Below are positions 26,519 to 35,634 of a DNA stretch of 45,385 nt, piece by piece. Both the position numbers and the translations under genes were made by a program. The notes below the pieces were generated by a model. The model was given only the letters and a program-made list of their open reading frames with translations. It was not told the origin of the DNA and did no database searches. The stretch comes from UBA1724 sp963621575 (GTDB taxonomy: Bacteria > Verrucomicrobiota > Lentisphaeria > Oligosphaerales > Oligosphaeraceae), in assembly GCA_963621575.1 (NCBI GenBank), contig CAVFEH010000017.1, positions 1 to 45,385 on the forward strand. Reading direction: 5' to 3'. The number at the start of each line of letters is the position of its first letter. The stretch's first letter is position 1.

Positions 26519-29191
26519 ATGAGCGAAGAAACCCTATCCAAGGCATACTCCCCCGCTGAGGTGGAGGCCAAGTGGTACGCCGAATGGGAGAAGCGCGGAT
26601 ACTTCCACGCCTCCGCAGACAGCCCCAAGAAGCCCTACACCATCGTCATCCCGCCTCCCAATGTGACGGGCATCCTCACGCTGGGCCACGTCCTCAACAA
26701 CACCCTGCAGGACATCCTGATCCGCTACGAGAAGATGCAGGGCCGCGAGACCTGCTGGGTCCCCGGCATGGACCACGCCGGCATCGCCACCCAGGCGAAG
26801 GTGGAGGCATACCTCAAGAAGGAGAAGAACCTGACCCGCTATGACCTGGGCCGCGAAAAGTTCCTGGACGAAGTCTGGAAGTGGAAGGAGCAGTATGGCG
26901 GCAAGATCATCCGCCAGCTGCGAACCATCGGCACCGCCTGCGACTGGTCCCGCGAGCGCTTCACCTTCGACGAGGGACTCTCCGACGCCGTGCAGGAGGT
27001 CTTCATCCGCCTCTACAACGACGGGCTCATCTACAAGGGGCACCGCATCATCAACTGGTGCCCCAAGAGCCGCACCGCGCTTTCCGACGAGGAGGTCGTC
27101 TATCGCCAGGAGTCCGGGCACCTCTGGCACATCCGCTACCCCTTCGCCGACGGCAGCGGCGAAGTCGTGGTGGCCACCACCCGCCCCGAGACCCTCATGG
27201 GCGACACCGCCGTGGCCGTGAACCCCGCTGACGAGCGCTACAAGGGGCTGGTGGGAAAGATGCTGGTGCTCCCCATCACCCACCGCCTCATCCCCCTCAT
27301 CGCCGATGAATACGTGGAGAAGGACTTCGGTACCGGCGCGGTGAAGATCACCCCCGCCCACGACCCCAACGACTACGAAGTGGGCCTCCGTCACCACCTG
27401 GAGATGCCAAACATCATGAACGACGACGGCACCATGAACGAGCTGGCCGGCGCCGAGTTCGCGGGGCTGGACCGTTCCGTGGCCAGAAAGCTGGTGGTGG
27501 AGAAGTTGGAGCAGGAGGGCCTGCTGGTGAAGGTCGAGGACTACGCGCACCAGGTGGGATACTCCGAGCGCGGCGGCGTGCCGGTGGAGCCCCGCCTCTC
27601 CGACCAGTGGTTCGTGCGCATGGAGCCCCTGGCCAAGCCCGCCATTGAGGCGGTCACCAGCGGAAAAATCAAGTTCCATCCCGAGCGCTGGGTCAAGACC
27701 TACCTCCACTGGATGGAAAACATCAAGGACTGGTGCATCTCCCGCCAGCTCTGGTGGGGCCACCGCATCCCCGCCTTCTACTGCAAAGGCTGTGGCAAGG
27801 TCCACGTGGGCAAAACCCCCCCCGCGAAGTGCGAATGCGGCTGCACCGAATTCCGGCAGGACGAGGATGTGCTGGACACCTGGTTCAGCTCCTGGCTGTG
27901 GCCCTTCTCCGTCTTCTCCTGGCCCGAGCAGACAAAGGACCTGAAGCACTTCTATCCCACCGACACCCTGGTCACCGGCCCCGACATCATCTTCTTCTGG
28001 GTCGCACGAATGATCATGAGCGGCCTGCGCTTCATGGGGGAGGTCCCCTTCAAGGATGTCTACTTCACCTCCATCATCCGCGACGACAAGGGACGGAAGC
28101 TCTCCAAGAGCCTCAACAACTCCCCCGACCCCCTGGATGTGGTGAACACCTACGGCGCCGACGCCCTCCGCTTCACCATCATCTACATCGCCCCCATGGG
28201 CCAGGACATCCGCTACGACAACAAAAAGTGCGAGATCGGCCGGAACTTCGCCAACAAGATCTGGAATGTGGTCCGCTTCCGCCTCCAGCACGGCGGCGCC
28301 CCCGCCGACTGGCAGGACCTCTCCTCCCTCCGCAAGGAAGACCTGCGTCCCGACGACCAGTGGATCCTCTCCCGGCTCAACGGCATCGTCCGCACCATGA
28401 CCAAGGACCTGGAGACCTTCGATTTCAACGACGCCACAAAGGCCATCTACGAATTCGTGTGGAACGAATTCTGCAGCTGGTACCTGGAGTCCGCCAAGCC
28501 CGCGCTCTCCGCTCCGGCCGGCACCACTTGCGCCACCCTGAAAGTCTTCGACTACTGCCTGGGGACCTTCCTGAAGCTGTTGCATCCCATCATGCCCTTC
28601 GTCACCGACGAGCTCTACCACCAGATGGGCTTCTGCGCCCAGGAGGACTCCATCATGGTCCAGCCTTGGCCCACCCCCATCCCCGAAGAGCAAATGGACG
28701 CCTGGGGCGCCACCCCCGCCGTGGAACAGCTCAACGCCGCGAAATACGACCTGGTCCGCGCGGTCCGAAACCTCCGCGCAAGCTACCAGATCTCCACCAC
28801 CCTCCCCCTCGATGTGGTCATCACCCCCGCCACCCCCGAGGCGGAGGCCTTCCTGGAACTGGACAAAGACGCCCTCGGCGCACTCCTCAACGCCAAGACC
28901 ATGACCCTTGGCGAAAAGCCCCGGGGCCCCGCCGGAGTGGCGCTCTCCGCCATGGGAACCGCATTCATCCCCTTGGCGGGCCTGGTGGACCTGGATGCCG
29001 AAAAGACCCGCCTCCAGAAGCAGTCCGAGGAGGCCGTCAAATACATCGCCACCCTGGAGAGGAAGCTCTCCAACCAGGGATACGTCCAGCACGCCCCGGC
29101 CGCCGCAGTGGAGGCCGACCGGACCCATCTGGCCGAAACTCAGGACAAGCTGACCCGCATCAAGGCACAGCTGGCAGACCTGGGAGCCTAA
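26519..29191 (+). CDS. valS: Valyl-tRNA synthetase
   Basis: Class I aminoacyl-tRNA synthetase, 890 aa. The HIGH-equivalent motif is PPNVTGILTLGHVLNNT (TLGH at 54-57) and the KMSKS motif is KLSKS at 527-531. TTRPETLMGDTAVAV marks the editing domain. WWGHRIPAFYC and a CxxC / CxCxC zinc-like insertion follow. The C-terminal coiled coil (DLDAEKTRLQKQSEEAVKYIATLERKLSN, split here in reading as two helices) is the tRNA-binding arm. ATG 26519 begins the family sequence (YSPAEVEAKWYAEWEKRGYF). A 140-bp spacer follows the kinase-TtcA gene. Confidence 0.97.
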   Translation: MSEETLSKAYSPAEVEAKWYAEWEKRGYFHASADSPKKPYTIVIPPPNVTGILTLGHVLNNTLQDILIRYEKMQGRETCWVPGMDHAGIATQAKVEAYLKKEKNLTRYDLGREKFLDEVWKWKEQYGGKIIRQLRTIGTACDWSRERFTFDEGLSDAVQEVFIRLYNDGLIYKGHRIINWCPKSRTALSDEEVVYRQESGHLWHIRYPFADGSGEVVVATTRPETLMGDTAVAVNPADERYKGLVGKMLVLPITHRLIPLIADEYVEKDFGTGAVKITPAHDPNDYEVGLRHHLEMPNIMNDDGTMNELAGAEFAGLDRSVARKLVVEKLEQEGLLVKVEDYAHQVGYSERGGVPVEPRLSDQWFVRMEPLAKPAIEAVTSGKIKFHPERWVKTYLHWMENIKDWCISRQLWWGHRIPAFYCKGCGKVHVGKTPPAKCECGCTEFRQDEDVLDTWFSSWLWPFSVFSWPEQTKDLKHFYPTDTLVTGPDIIFFWVARMIMSGLRFMGEVPFKDVYFTSIIRDDKGRKLSKSLNNSPDPLDVVNTYGADALRFTIIYIAPMGQDIRYDNKKCEIGRNFANKIWNVVRFRLQHGGAPADWQDLSSLRKEDLRPDDQWILSRLNGIVRTMTKDLETFDFNDATKAIYEFVWNEFCSWYLESAKPALSAPAGTTCATLKVFDYCLGTFLKLLHPIMPFVTDELYHQMGFCAQEDSIMVQPWPTPIPEEQMDAWGATPAVEQLNAAKYDLVRAVRNLRASYQISTTLPLDVVITPATPEAEAFLELDKDALGALLNAKTMTLGEKPRGPAGVALSAMGTAFIPLAGLVDLDAEKTRLQKQSEEAVKYIATLERKLSNQGYVQHAPAAAVEADRTHLAETQDKLTRIKAQLADLGA

Positions 29192-29304
29192 AACCAGCAA
29201 AAAAACTTCCCCGCGGAAAGGAAGGGCCTTTTCCTTCCGCCTCGCGGAGACCCCTTGTTTTCACAGCAACACAACCACTTCTTCCACAAGGAGGTACAAC
29301 CACA

Positions 29305-29538
29305 ATGACAAACGAGCAGGAAACCAAAGTGAAGGAAGTCCTGGAGTCCCTGCGTCCCAACCTTCAGGCGGATGGCGGCGACGTGGAACTGGTTGACATT
29401 CAAGGCAACCAGGTGAATGTCCGTCTGCTGGGCCACTGCGCGGGATGCCCCTACCACAGGCAGACCCTGAAAGGCGGCATCGAGCGGATCCTGAAGGAGC
29501 AGGTCTTCCAGGAGATCGTGGTCGAGAACGCCAACTGA
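29305..29538 (+). CDS. NifU C-terminal-domain iron-sulfur protein
   Basis: Small Fe-S carrier or scaffold, 77 aa, consisting of a single NifU-like domain. ADGGDVELVDI and HCAGCPYH (cysteines 45 and 48) are diagnostic. Two subunits usually share one 4Fe-4S cluster through these cysteines. A strong AAGGAGG precedes ATG 29305, in contrast to most genes here. It may supply clusters to Rnf or TtcA; that is inference. It stands between valS and the VWA gene, 113 bp after valS. Confidence 0.93.
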   Translation: MTNEQETKVKEVLESLRPNLQADGGDVELVDIQGNQVNVRLLGHCAGCPYHRQTLKGGIERILKEQVFQEIVVENAN

Positions 29539-29604
29539 TCCCCGCGCGGAACCACGATGGGGCGGGACGACTCCAACGGGAGCGTCCCTCCTCTTCGCCT
29601 CCCC

Positions 29605-31533
29605 ATGAAAAAACTCCCCCGGAAGCACCTTGAAAGCGCCCGTGCATTCGCCCTTTTGGCGTGTGCGCTGTCGTTGGCGTTTCACCTGGTGCTTTTTTTG
29701 TGCGCGGGGAATGTGAGTCTTGGCAGTTCCCTGGGAGCTGTCCTCCAGCGGGAGAATCCCGTTTTGGAGCGAAGGAATGTATTGTTGCGCCTTCCCGAAA
29801 AGGAGAAGGAGCGTCAGAAGCCGGAGAAAGCTTCCGACGAGGCCTCGAAGCCGGCGCCATCGGACTGGATTTCCCTGGAGGACATGACCATCCCGGAGTT
29901 CCAGGAACTATCCAGCGCGGAGTCCCCCGAATTTCTGGAGCTGGCGGAAAGCCAGCGGAAAGTCCGTGACATTCTGGAGGGTTTCACCGAGCATGAGGCG
30001 CCCGTTGAGGTCTACCATCTTGCCGCTCCCGCCACGCCCGCGCCGGAGCCCGTGCCTCTCCCCGGAACCGCAACGCCTTCCGCGCCCTCCGCACTCTATT
30101 TCCCCCAGGAGGCCCTGACCATCACCGCGCCGCCCTTGGAGATCTTCTCCTTGGAGGCGGAGAAAATCCCCGCCGAGCGTCTGCTGGACTCCCGGCGCCC
30201 CATGCTCCCCGAGATTGAGCGGGACTTCGTGCCTCCGGAGATCCCCCTGCCGAGCCTGGCCGAGCCTGGCCCCCTGGCCGGACCGCCCCCCGCCGCACTC
30301 TCCACACCGATCGCTCTGCGTAGAAGCCGACCCGATTTCACGCTGACACAAGACCAGATAGACGCCCTCCAGGAGTCCCTCTCCGCCATCCCCGTGGACA
30401 CCGGGCTGCTCACCGCGGGACTCCCCTCCCTGGAAGAAGACGCCGACGGCGGCGGCATCGCCCGGAGCCTCTCCGGCAGTTCCCCCGTGGAAAAGGCACT
30501 CTCCCTGGACCAATTCGTCTCCGTCCGGATCTTCCACTGCCCCGATCCCGCCGGCAGCGCAGGGACCTTCCTGGTGGAAATCCAGCCCGGCGAGGGCAGC
30601 GACACCCTCCCCGACATCCCCAAGGATGTCCTCTTCCTCCTGGACCGCTCCTCCAGCATCTCACTGCCGAAATTCGAAAAATTCCGCCAGTCCATCCTGG
30701 AGATCCTTCCGGCGTTGGCGCCCTCCGACCGCTTCAATGTCGTCTCCTTCAACGACCGCCAGAATGCCGTCTTCCCGGCATACATGCCCGCCAATGCCGA
30801 GAATCTGCGGGAGGCCGCCCGGAAGCTGAAGGAGTTGCCCCATGGGGGAAAGACCGATGTCTTTGGCGGCGTGGCGCCCTTCGTGAAGAAGTCCAATGGC
30901 GACCGGACGCGTCCCCTGAACATCTTCCTGCTCACCGATGGCCAGTCCACGGTGAACATCTACGAGCCCAGCGCCTTCCTGCGCCAGATCAGCGGCATCA
31001 ATCCGGGCAATGTCTCCATCTTCCCCTTCAGCGCCGAGCGCAAGGCAAACCGGGAGTTGCTGGACTTCCTGGGCTATCTGAACCGTGGCGAACAGTGCCA
31101 CTCCGAGACGACCGCCGAGATTCGGGACGACATGGTCCGCTTCTACTCCGACCACTCCGGGCTCATCATCACCTCCCTCCGATACGCCGCCGCCAGCGGC
31201 GCCGATGTCAACGAGCTCTTCCCGAAGTCCCTGCCGAACCTCTACCGGAACCAGACACTCCGGATCTTCGGCAGATACGCCCGGCCCGACACCGTCGTCA
31301 CGCTCTCCCTCACCGGACGCGATGCCTCCGGACAGCTGCGGGATCTCCTCTTCCAGCGGCGCATCGACCAGTGCCCCCGGGGAGACGAGACCCTCCACAC
31401 AAAATGGGCAGGACAGAAAATCCTCTTCCTCCTCTCCCGCATGAATCTCACCGAGAACGACGCGGAGCGCCAGAGCCTCCGGCAGCGCGTCGAGGCCCTC
31501 AAGGCCCAATACTCCATCCTTTCCCCCTACTGA
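29605..31533 (+). CDS. Membrane-anchored von Willebrand factor A domain protein
   Basis: 642 aa. One N-terminal membrane helix (about 13-35, FALLACALSLAFHLVLFLC) anchors a long, proline- and glutamate-rich periplasmic linker (about 60-270). The VWA domain follows from about 330. Its MIDAS metal site is complete: DxSxS from Asp347 (DRSSSIS), the downstream GGKTD threonine, and LLTDG with Asp445. The C-terminal part (RYAAASGADVNELFPKSLPN) resembles the region after VWA in inter-alpha-trypsin-inhibitor-like proteins. It probably mediates protein-protein contact in the envelope. ATG 29605 is chosen because a pyrimidine tract precedes it; ATG 29557 is possible. Confidence 0.85.
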   Translation: MKKLPRKHLESARAFALLACALSLAFHLVLFLCAGNVSLGSSLGAVLQRENPVLERRNVLLRLPEKEKERQKPEKASDEASKPAPSDWISLEDMTIPEFQELSSAESPEFLELAESQRKVRDILEGFTEHEAPVEVYHLAAPATPAPEPVPLPGTATPSAPSALYFPQEALTITAPPLEIFSLEAEKIPAERLLDSRRPMLPEIERDFVPPEIPLPSLAEPGPLAGPPPAALSTPIALRRSRPDFTLTQDQIDALQESLSAIPVDTGLLTAGLPSLEEDADGGGIARSLSGSSPVEKALSLDQFVSVRIFHCPDPAGSAGTFLVEIQPGEGSDTLPDIPKDVLFLLDRSSSISLPKFEKFRQSILEILPALAPSDRFNVVSFNDRQNAVFPAYMPANAENLREAARKLKELPHGGKTDVFGGVAPFVKKSNGDRTRPLNIFLLTDGQSTVNIYEPSAFLRQISGINPGNVSIFPFSAERKANRELLDFLGYLNRGEQCHSETTAEIRDDMVRFYSDHSGLIITSLRYAAASGADVNELFPKSLPNLYRNQTLRIFGRYARPDTVVTLSLTGRDASGQLRDLLFQRRIDQCPRGDETLHTKWAGQKILFLLSRMNLTENDAERQSLRQRVEALKAQYSILSPY

Positions 31534-31562
31534 AGCCCCCGCAACTTTCCTCTGTCGTTCCC

Positions 31563-32174
31563 ATGAAGACCCCCACCATTGTGGCCATGGACCTGGAAGG
31601 CGTCCTGGTCCCCGAGATCTGGATCGCCTTTGCCGAAAAGACCGGCATCCCAGAATTGCGCCTGACCACCCGCGATGTCGCCGACTATGACGAACTCATG
31701 CGCCACCGCCTGAAGATCCTGAAGGAGCACTCCCTGAAGCTCCAGGACATCCAGGAGGTCATCGCCACCCTGAAGCCCCTCCCCGGCGCCAAGGAGTACA
31801 TGGAGTGGCTGGCCCCCCGCTTCCCAAATGTCATCCTCTCCGACACCTTCTACCAGTTCGCGAGCCCCCTCATGCGGCAGCTCCACGACCCCACTCTCTT
31901 CTGCAATACCCTGGAAGTGGACGCCGACGGCAACGTGACCGGATACAAAATGCGCCAGAACAACGGCAAACGCCACGCCGCCCTTGCCTTCAAGCAGCTC
32001 AACTTCAAGCTCATCGCCATGGGAGACTCCTTCAACGACACCGCCATGCTGGCCGAGGCCGATCTGGGAATCCTCTTCCGCCCCTCCGACAAAGTCCGGC
32101 AGCAGTTCCCCGACTTCCCCGTGGCCACGGAATACTCCCAGGTCATCCAGATGATCGAACACTTCGACGCATAA
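31563..32174 (+). CDS. thrH: Phosphoserine phosphatase / homoserine phosphotransferase (ThrH)
   Basis: HAD-family enzyme, 203 aa, the family's usual length. The HAD nucleophile motif is MDLEGVLVPEIW (Asp at 10). LSDTFYQFASPLM is motif II, KRHAALAF carries the motif III lysine, and MGDSFNDTAML is motif IV. These sequences match ThrH rather than SerB. Known members dephosphorylate phosphoserine and can pass the phosphate to homoserine, bypassing ThrB. It follows the VWA gene by 29 bp and the next gene starts 16 bp later. Confidence 0.93.
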   Translation: MKTPTIVAMDLEGVLVPEIWIAFAEKTGIPELRLTTRDVADYDELMRHRLKILKEHSLKLQDIQEVIATLKPLPGAKEYMEWLAPRFPNVILSDTFYQFASPLMRQLHDPTLFCNTLEVDADGNVTGYKMRQNNGKRHAALAFKQLNFKLIAMGDSFNDTAMLAEADLGILFRPSDKVRQQFPDFPVATEYSQVIQMIEHFDA

Positions 32175-32190
32175 AAAGACACCCACCACA

Positions 32191-33579
32191 ATGCAAAAGG
32201 CCCTCCCCCTTCTCTTGACGCTCCTGCTCCTCGCCACGGCTTCCGCCACCACTGCGCGCGCCCAGGAAACGGAGGAGGCCGCCGCCCCCGCCGCACAAGC
32301 GGCACAGGAAGCCGAGACCGACGAAACTGCACCTGCGGAGTCCTTGCCGCCCTGGCGTCTGCAGTTGAACCACTACGCCGACCGGGAAAACTGGCTGAAG
32401 ACCCACCAGGCGCCCTTCCCCGTGCTGACGCGGGAGGCCCTGGAGGAGTCCATTGAGGCGGCCGGGATGTATTTGGTCAACCAGCAGACCTCCCAGGGGA
32501 ACTTCCGGTATGCCTACGACCTGGTCTCCGGCGAAGAGGACGACAGCGACAACCAGGTGCGCCAGGCCGGCACGCTCTGGAGCATCTGCAACCTGAACCG
32601 CCACCGCTTCACCGAGGACACCCGGCGCTGCGCCATCCTGGGACTGGATTTCTTCCTGCGGGGACAGCGGGGGCTCCCCGATGCCGACGTGATCACCACC
32701 ACCTACAAGGGGCAGCCCGTGATCCGCACCGGCACCGTGGCCCTCTTCTGCCTCTCCCTCATGGATTTCCTGGAGGGACAGGAACGCTATCTCAGCGAAA
32801 AGCAGCAGGAGCCCTTCCTTCGGGCCCTGGAGAACAATCTGAAATTCCTGCACTTCCAGGAATTGTCCAGCGGCTCCTGGCGCGAGGAATACGAACTCGG
32901 CGGCATGCGCCTGCCCGAGGACATCGCGCCCGTCTCCCCCTATTTTGACGGCGAGTCCCTCCTGGCATACATGACCGCGGCACGATTCTACCAGGCGCGC
33001 CCCGCCCTCCAAAAGCCCTTCGACCTGGAGGCACGCTGCCGACTCTCCCTGGAGGCACTCCTGAAAAAATACATCATCGACGCCTTCGCCTTGGATGGCG
33101 ACACCGATGGCACCCGGGGATTCTACCAGTGGGGTGTCATGGCGTGCCTCCAAGCCTGGAATCTCTTCCCCGAAGACCCCGCCCTTCGCGACATCGCCTG
33201 GAAGGGCGCCATGGCCTTGAGCTGGTGGCAGATCTACGGACACCGGCTGGAGAGCCGGCAAGGAAACACCGCCTTCGCCGTGGAGGGACTGGTCGCCGCC
33301 GCCGAACTGGCGCGCCTGGCCGGCGCTGACGAGCAATCGACACTCCTGGGCGCGACTGCGGTGCGGATTCTGACAAGACTCATGACCTGGCAAGTGGGCG
33401 GCCCCTTCATGGACGTAAATCCCTTCCTTGCCGCACGCCGGAATTCCCTTCCCAAGAAGGCCTTTGGTGGAATCACGTCCACACAGGACACCGGATACAT
33501 CCGCATTGACGTCGTCCAGCACCAGCTCCACGCAATGCTCCTGGCCGCAGAATATCTCTTCCCCGAAGGGAACCCGTGA
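32191..33579 (+). CDS. Secreted alpha-toroid-like protein of unknown function
   Basis: 462 aa with a clear signal peptide (MQKALPLLLTLLLLATASATTARA, cleaved near 24-25; written as predicted cleavage after ARA). An alanine/glutamate-rich segment follows. The body contains repeated helical blocks like those of alpha/alpha-toroid enzymes such as prenyltransferase-like or C5-epimerase-like folds: GNFRYAYDL, DNQVRQAGTLWSICNL, GTVALFCLSLMDFL and HQLHAMLLAAEYLF. No catalytic residues can be assigned. Its stop overlaps the kinase start by 4 bp, which suggests a shared role at the envelope. Confidence 0.72.
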   Translation: MQKALPLLLTLLLLATASATTARAQETEEAAAPAAQAAQEAETDETAPAESLPPWRLQLNHYADRENWLKTHQAPFPVLTREALEESIEAAGMYLVNQQTSQGNFRYAYDLVSGEEDDSDNQVRQAGTLWSICNLNRHRFTEDTRRCAILGLDFFLRGQRGLPDADVITTTYKGQPVIRTGTVALFCLSLMDFLEGQERYLSEKQQEPFLRALENNLKFLHFQELSSGSWREEYELGGMRLPEDIAPVSPYFDGESLLAYMTAARFYQARPALQKPFDLEARCRLSLEALLKKYIIDAFALDGDTDGTRGFYQWGVMACLQAWNLFPEDPALRDIAWKGAMALSWWQIYGHRLESRQGNTAFAVEGLVAAAELARLAGADEQSTLLGATAVRILTRLMTWQVGGPFMDVNPFLAARRNSLPKKAFGGITSTQDTGYIRIDVVQHQLHAMLLAAEYLFPEGNP

Positions 33580-35489
33580 CCCCCCAGACGGAACAACCGA
33601 AAGCCCCCGGGGACCCGGGGCAGGCCGGCCTTCCCCCAGAGCCGGAAAAGACCCGCATGGCGGAGGCCCCGGAACAGCCCCGGACTGCACGGGATCTTGA
33701 GGAAACCACGCAGGTCATCTCCGGCAGCGAGCTGTCGCACCTGAGGATGAACCGCGCCCAGCGCCTGAAGGAACACCTGTTGCGGATTCGCGAGGCGCAG
33801 TGGCGTCCCGTGAAGCCCCTCCCGCCGGATGTCCCCCCCGGGATGGTCCCCGGCTGCACCCTGCAGGGCGTCATAGGCGTTGGCGGCATGGGCACCGTGT
33901 ATTTGGCGCGCCAGAATGCCTTGAACCGCCAGGTGGCGGTGAAGGTCCTGACTCCGAAGCTTGCCAACAACCCGGGCTTCATTGCAAAATTGCGCAAAGA
34001 GGCCCAGATCATGGCCATGCTGTCCCACCCGAATCTGGTGGGTTGCCACGATATCATCGTCGCCCAGAAGGGTGCCTATGTGATCATGGAATACATCCCC
34101 GGGCACCTGAATGGCCGCTCCCTCGTGCGGCTTCTGGGCCCCATGCCACAGCAATACGTCACCAGCGTCCTCCACGCGGCGGCCAAGGGGCTCTCCTACG
34201 CCTACGAAAAGGGCTACACCCACCGCGACGTGAAGCCCGACAACCTCCTCTTCGGATTCTCCGAAAACCGCCCCCCGGACTCCTACGAGGAGCTCTTCGA
34301 ATCCCCCGAATTCCGCATCGCGCTGTGCGACTTCGGCATCGCCGCGCCACCGGGAGAGCTCTTCCTGGAAGAGATGGATTCCCCCGATGACTTGGAGGGC
34401 ACCACCGCCCTGGACGTCGACGAAAAGCCCATCGTGGGAAGCCCCCTCTATATGGCGCCCGAACAGGCGCTCTTCCCTGAAAATGTGGATTGCCGAAGCG
34501 ACATCTACTCCCTGGCCTCCACCGCATACTACCTGCTCACCGGCGCGCCGCCCTTCCCCGGCAAGACCATGGAGGAGGTTCTGGACCTCAAGAGCCAAAT
34601 CGATCTTCCGAAGCCCGTGCCGCCGCCCCCCGCGCCCCCTGTGCCACAGGAGCTGGCCCGCGTCATCCAGAAGATGGGAATGCTCCAGCAGGAGGAGCGC
34701 TATCAGGACTACCAACACCTGCTGGACGACCTGGCGCGCCTGGAAGCCCCATACCTGGCGAATTTCTCCCTGGGATTCCTCACCAGGCGCTACCGGAAAT
34801 TCCTCAACCGCCTCTTCCTTGGCACCCTTGCCGTGGGAATGATGATCTTCCTGGGGATATACGGATACATGGCATGGCTGAACCGCTACGAGCAGCAGCT
34901 CATGCAGGAAAATGTGCATCTTGCCAAATGGAGCGGGGCGCTCTTCAGCTGGCAGCAGGAGATCCACGGCGACGAAGCCGCACTGCTGGGCGGCGCAAAC
35001 TCCGGCCCCTTGACTCTGAAAGAACCCTTCCGACCCGGAGACTACCTCCGCGTCGGAATCCAATTGATGGACATCGGCGGGACTACGATGCACATCCACG
35101 CCCGCGGCGACGAAGAACGAATCCTCATGAGGCTTGTCTGCTACCGCGACGACACCCAAAATGTGATCCAGGTGGACGCCGTGAGGGCGAATCCCAACTC
35201 CGCCGGCGGATACTCCTTCGTCCCCATCGCAGTCCCCTGGGACTTCCCCGACGCCAACAGCACCGTCGTGGAGCTGCGCATCCAAATGCAGCCGGGATAC
35301 TTCGTGGTCTGGAACCAGGGAATCCCTCTGGCCATCTGCCACTACTCACAAATCCCGGCTGTCCCCGACGCACAATTCACCATCGCCCGTGTCAACTCCA
35401 CTCTCGTCCGTTTCTCCAACATTGCCCAAGTCCGGGGACGAGTGGCGGATTCCGACAAGATGGCCGACGAAAAAACGCCCCGCCTCTAG
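33576..35489 (+). CDS. Transmembrane Ser/Thr protein kinase (Hanks type)
   Basis: 637 aa. A disordered N-terminus (1-90) precedes the kinase domain: glycine loop GVGGMGTVYLA from 101, Lys123 in AVKVL, catalytic HRDVKPDN at 216-223, DFG at 252-254 and APE at 294-296, so it should be active. A proline-rich linker follows, then one membrane helix (about 410-435) and a C-terminal extracytoplasmic domain of about 200 residues that is beta-rich and unlike PASTA repeats. The start is GTG 33576, overlapping the previous stop as GTGA. It shares the operon with the secreted toroid protein, whose ligand or state it might sense. Confidence 0.92.
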   Translation: MTPQTEQPKAPGDPGQAGLPPEPEKTRMAEAPEQPRTARDLEETTQVISGSELSHLRMNRAQRLKEHLLRIREAQWRPVKPLPPDVPPGMVPGCTLQGVIGVGGMGTVYLARQNALNRQVAVKVLTPKLANNPGFIAKLRKEAQIMAMLSHPNLVGCHDIIVAQKGAYVIMEYIPGHLNGRSLVRLLGPMPQQYVTSVLHAAAKGLSYAYEKGYTHRDVKPDNLLFGFSENRPPDSYEELFESPEFRIALCDFGIAAPPGELFLEEMDSPDDLEGTTALDVDEKPIVGSPLYMAPEQALFPENVDCRSDIYSLASTAYYLLTGAPPFPGKTMEEVLDLKSQIDLPKPVPPPPAPPVPQELARVIQKMGMLQQEERYQDYQHLLDDLARLEAPYLANFSLGFLTRRYRKFLNRLFLGTLAVGMMIFLGIYGYMAWLNRYEQQLMQENVHLAKWSGALFSWQQEIHGDEAALLGGANSGPLTLKEPFRPGDYLRVGIQLMDIGGTTMHIHARGDEERILMRLVCYRDDTQNVIQVDAVRANPNSAGGYSFVPIAVPWDFPDANSTVVELRIQMQPGYFVVWNQGIPLAICHYSQIPAVPDAQFTIARVNSTLVRFSNIAQVRGRVADSDKMADEKTPRL

Positions 35490-35588
35490 GAGGAGAGGCG
35501 TCCTTCCGAAAACTTGCGTCAATTCCTGACACGGACGCCATTCTTTTTTCGAATGGCTTGATATTTAAGGAAAAAGGACTATTTTTCC
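35481..35588 (+). promoter_or_regulatory. Leader with overlapping inverted repeats
   Basis: Four short perfect inverted repeats lie between the kinase stop and the next gene. CGCCTCT/AGAGGCG (35481-35500) spans the stop codon. GGCGTCC/GGACGCC is 35497-35539. GCCATTC/GAATGGC is 35537-35557, with a T6C loop. GGAAAAA/TTTTTCC is 35569-35588. Neighbouring stems share bases (35497-35500 and 35537-35539), so the first three cannot all form at once. This looks like an attenuator or a terminator complex; the AT-rich end may hold a promoter. Confidence 0.4.
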
Positions 35589-35634
35589 GCTCAAACTTTC
35601 CTCTAGCAAAACCGTCTATTAGGAGACCCTTGTG

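Noticed and set aside
26534..29200. Long minus-strand open frame opposite valS
   Set aside because: valS is unmistakable on the plus strand; the antisense frame is low-complexity and glycine/valine-rich.
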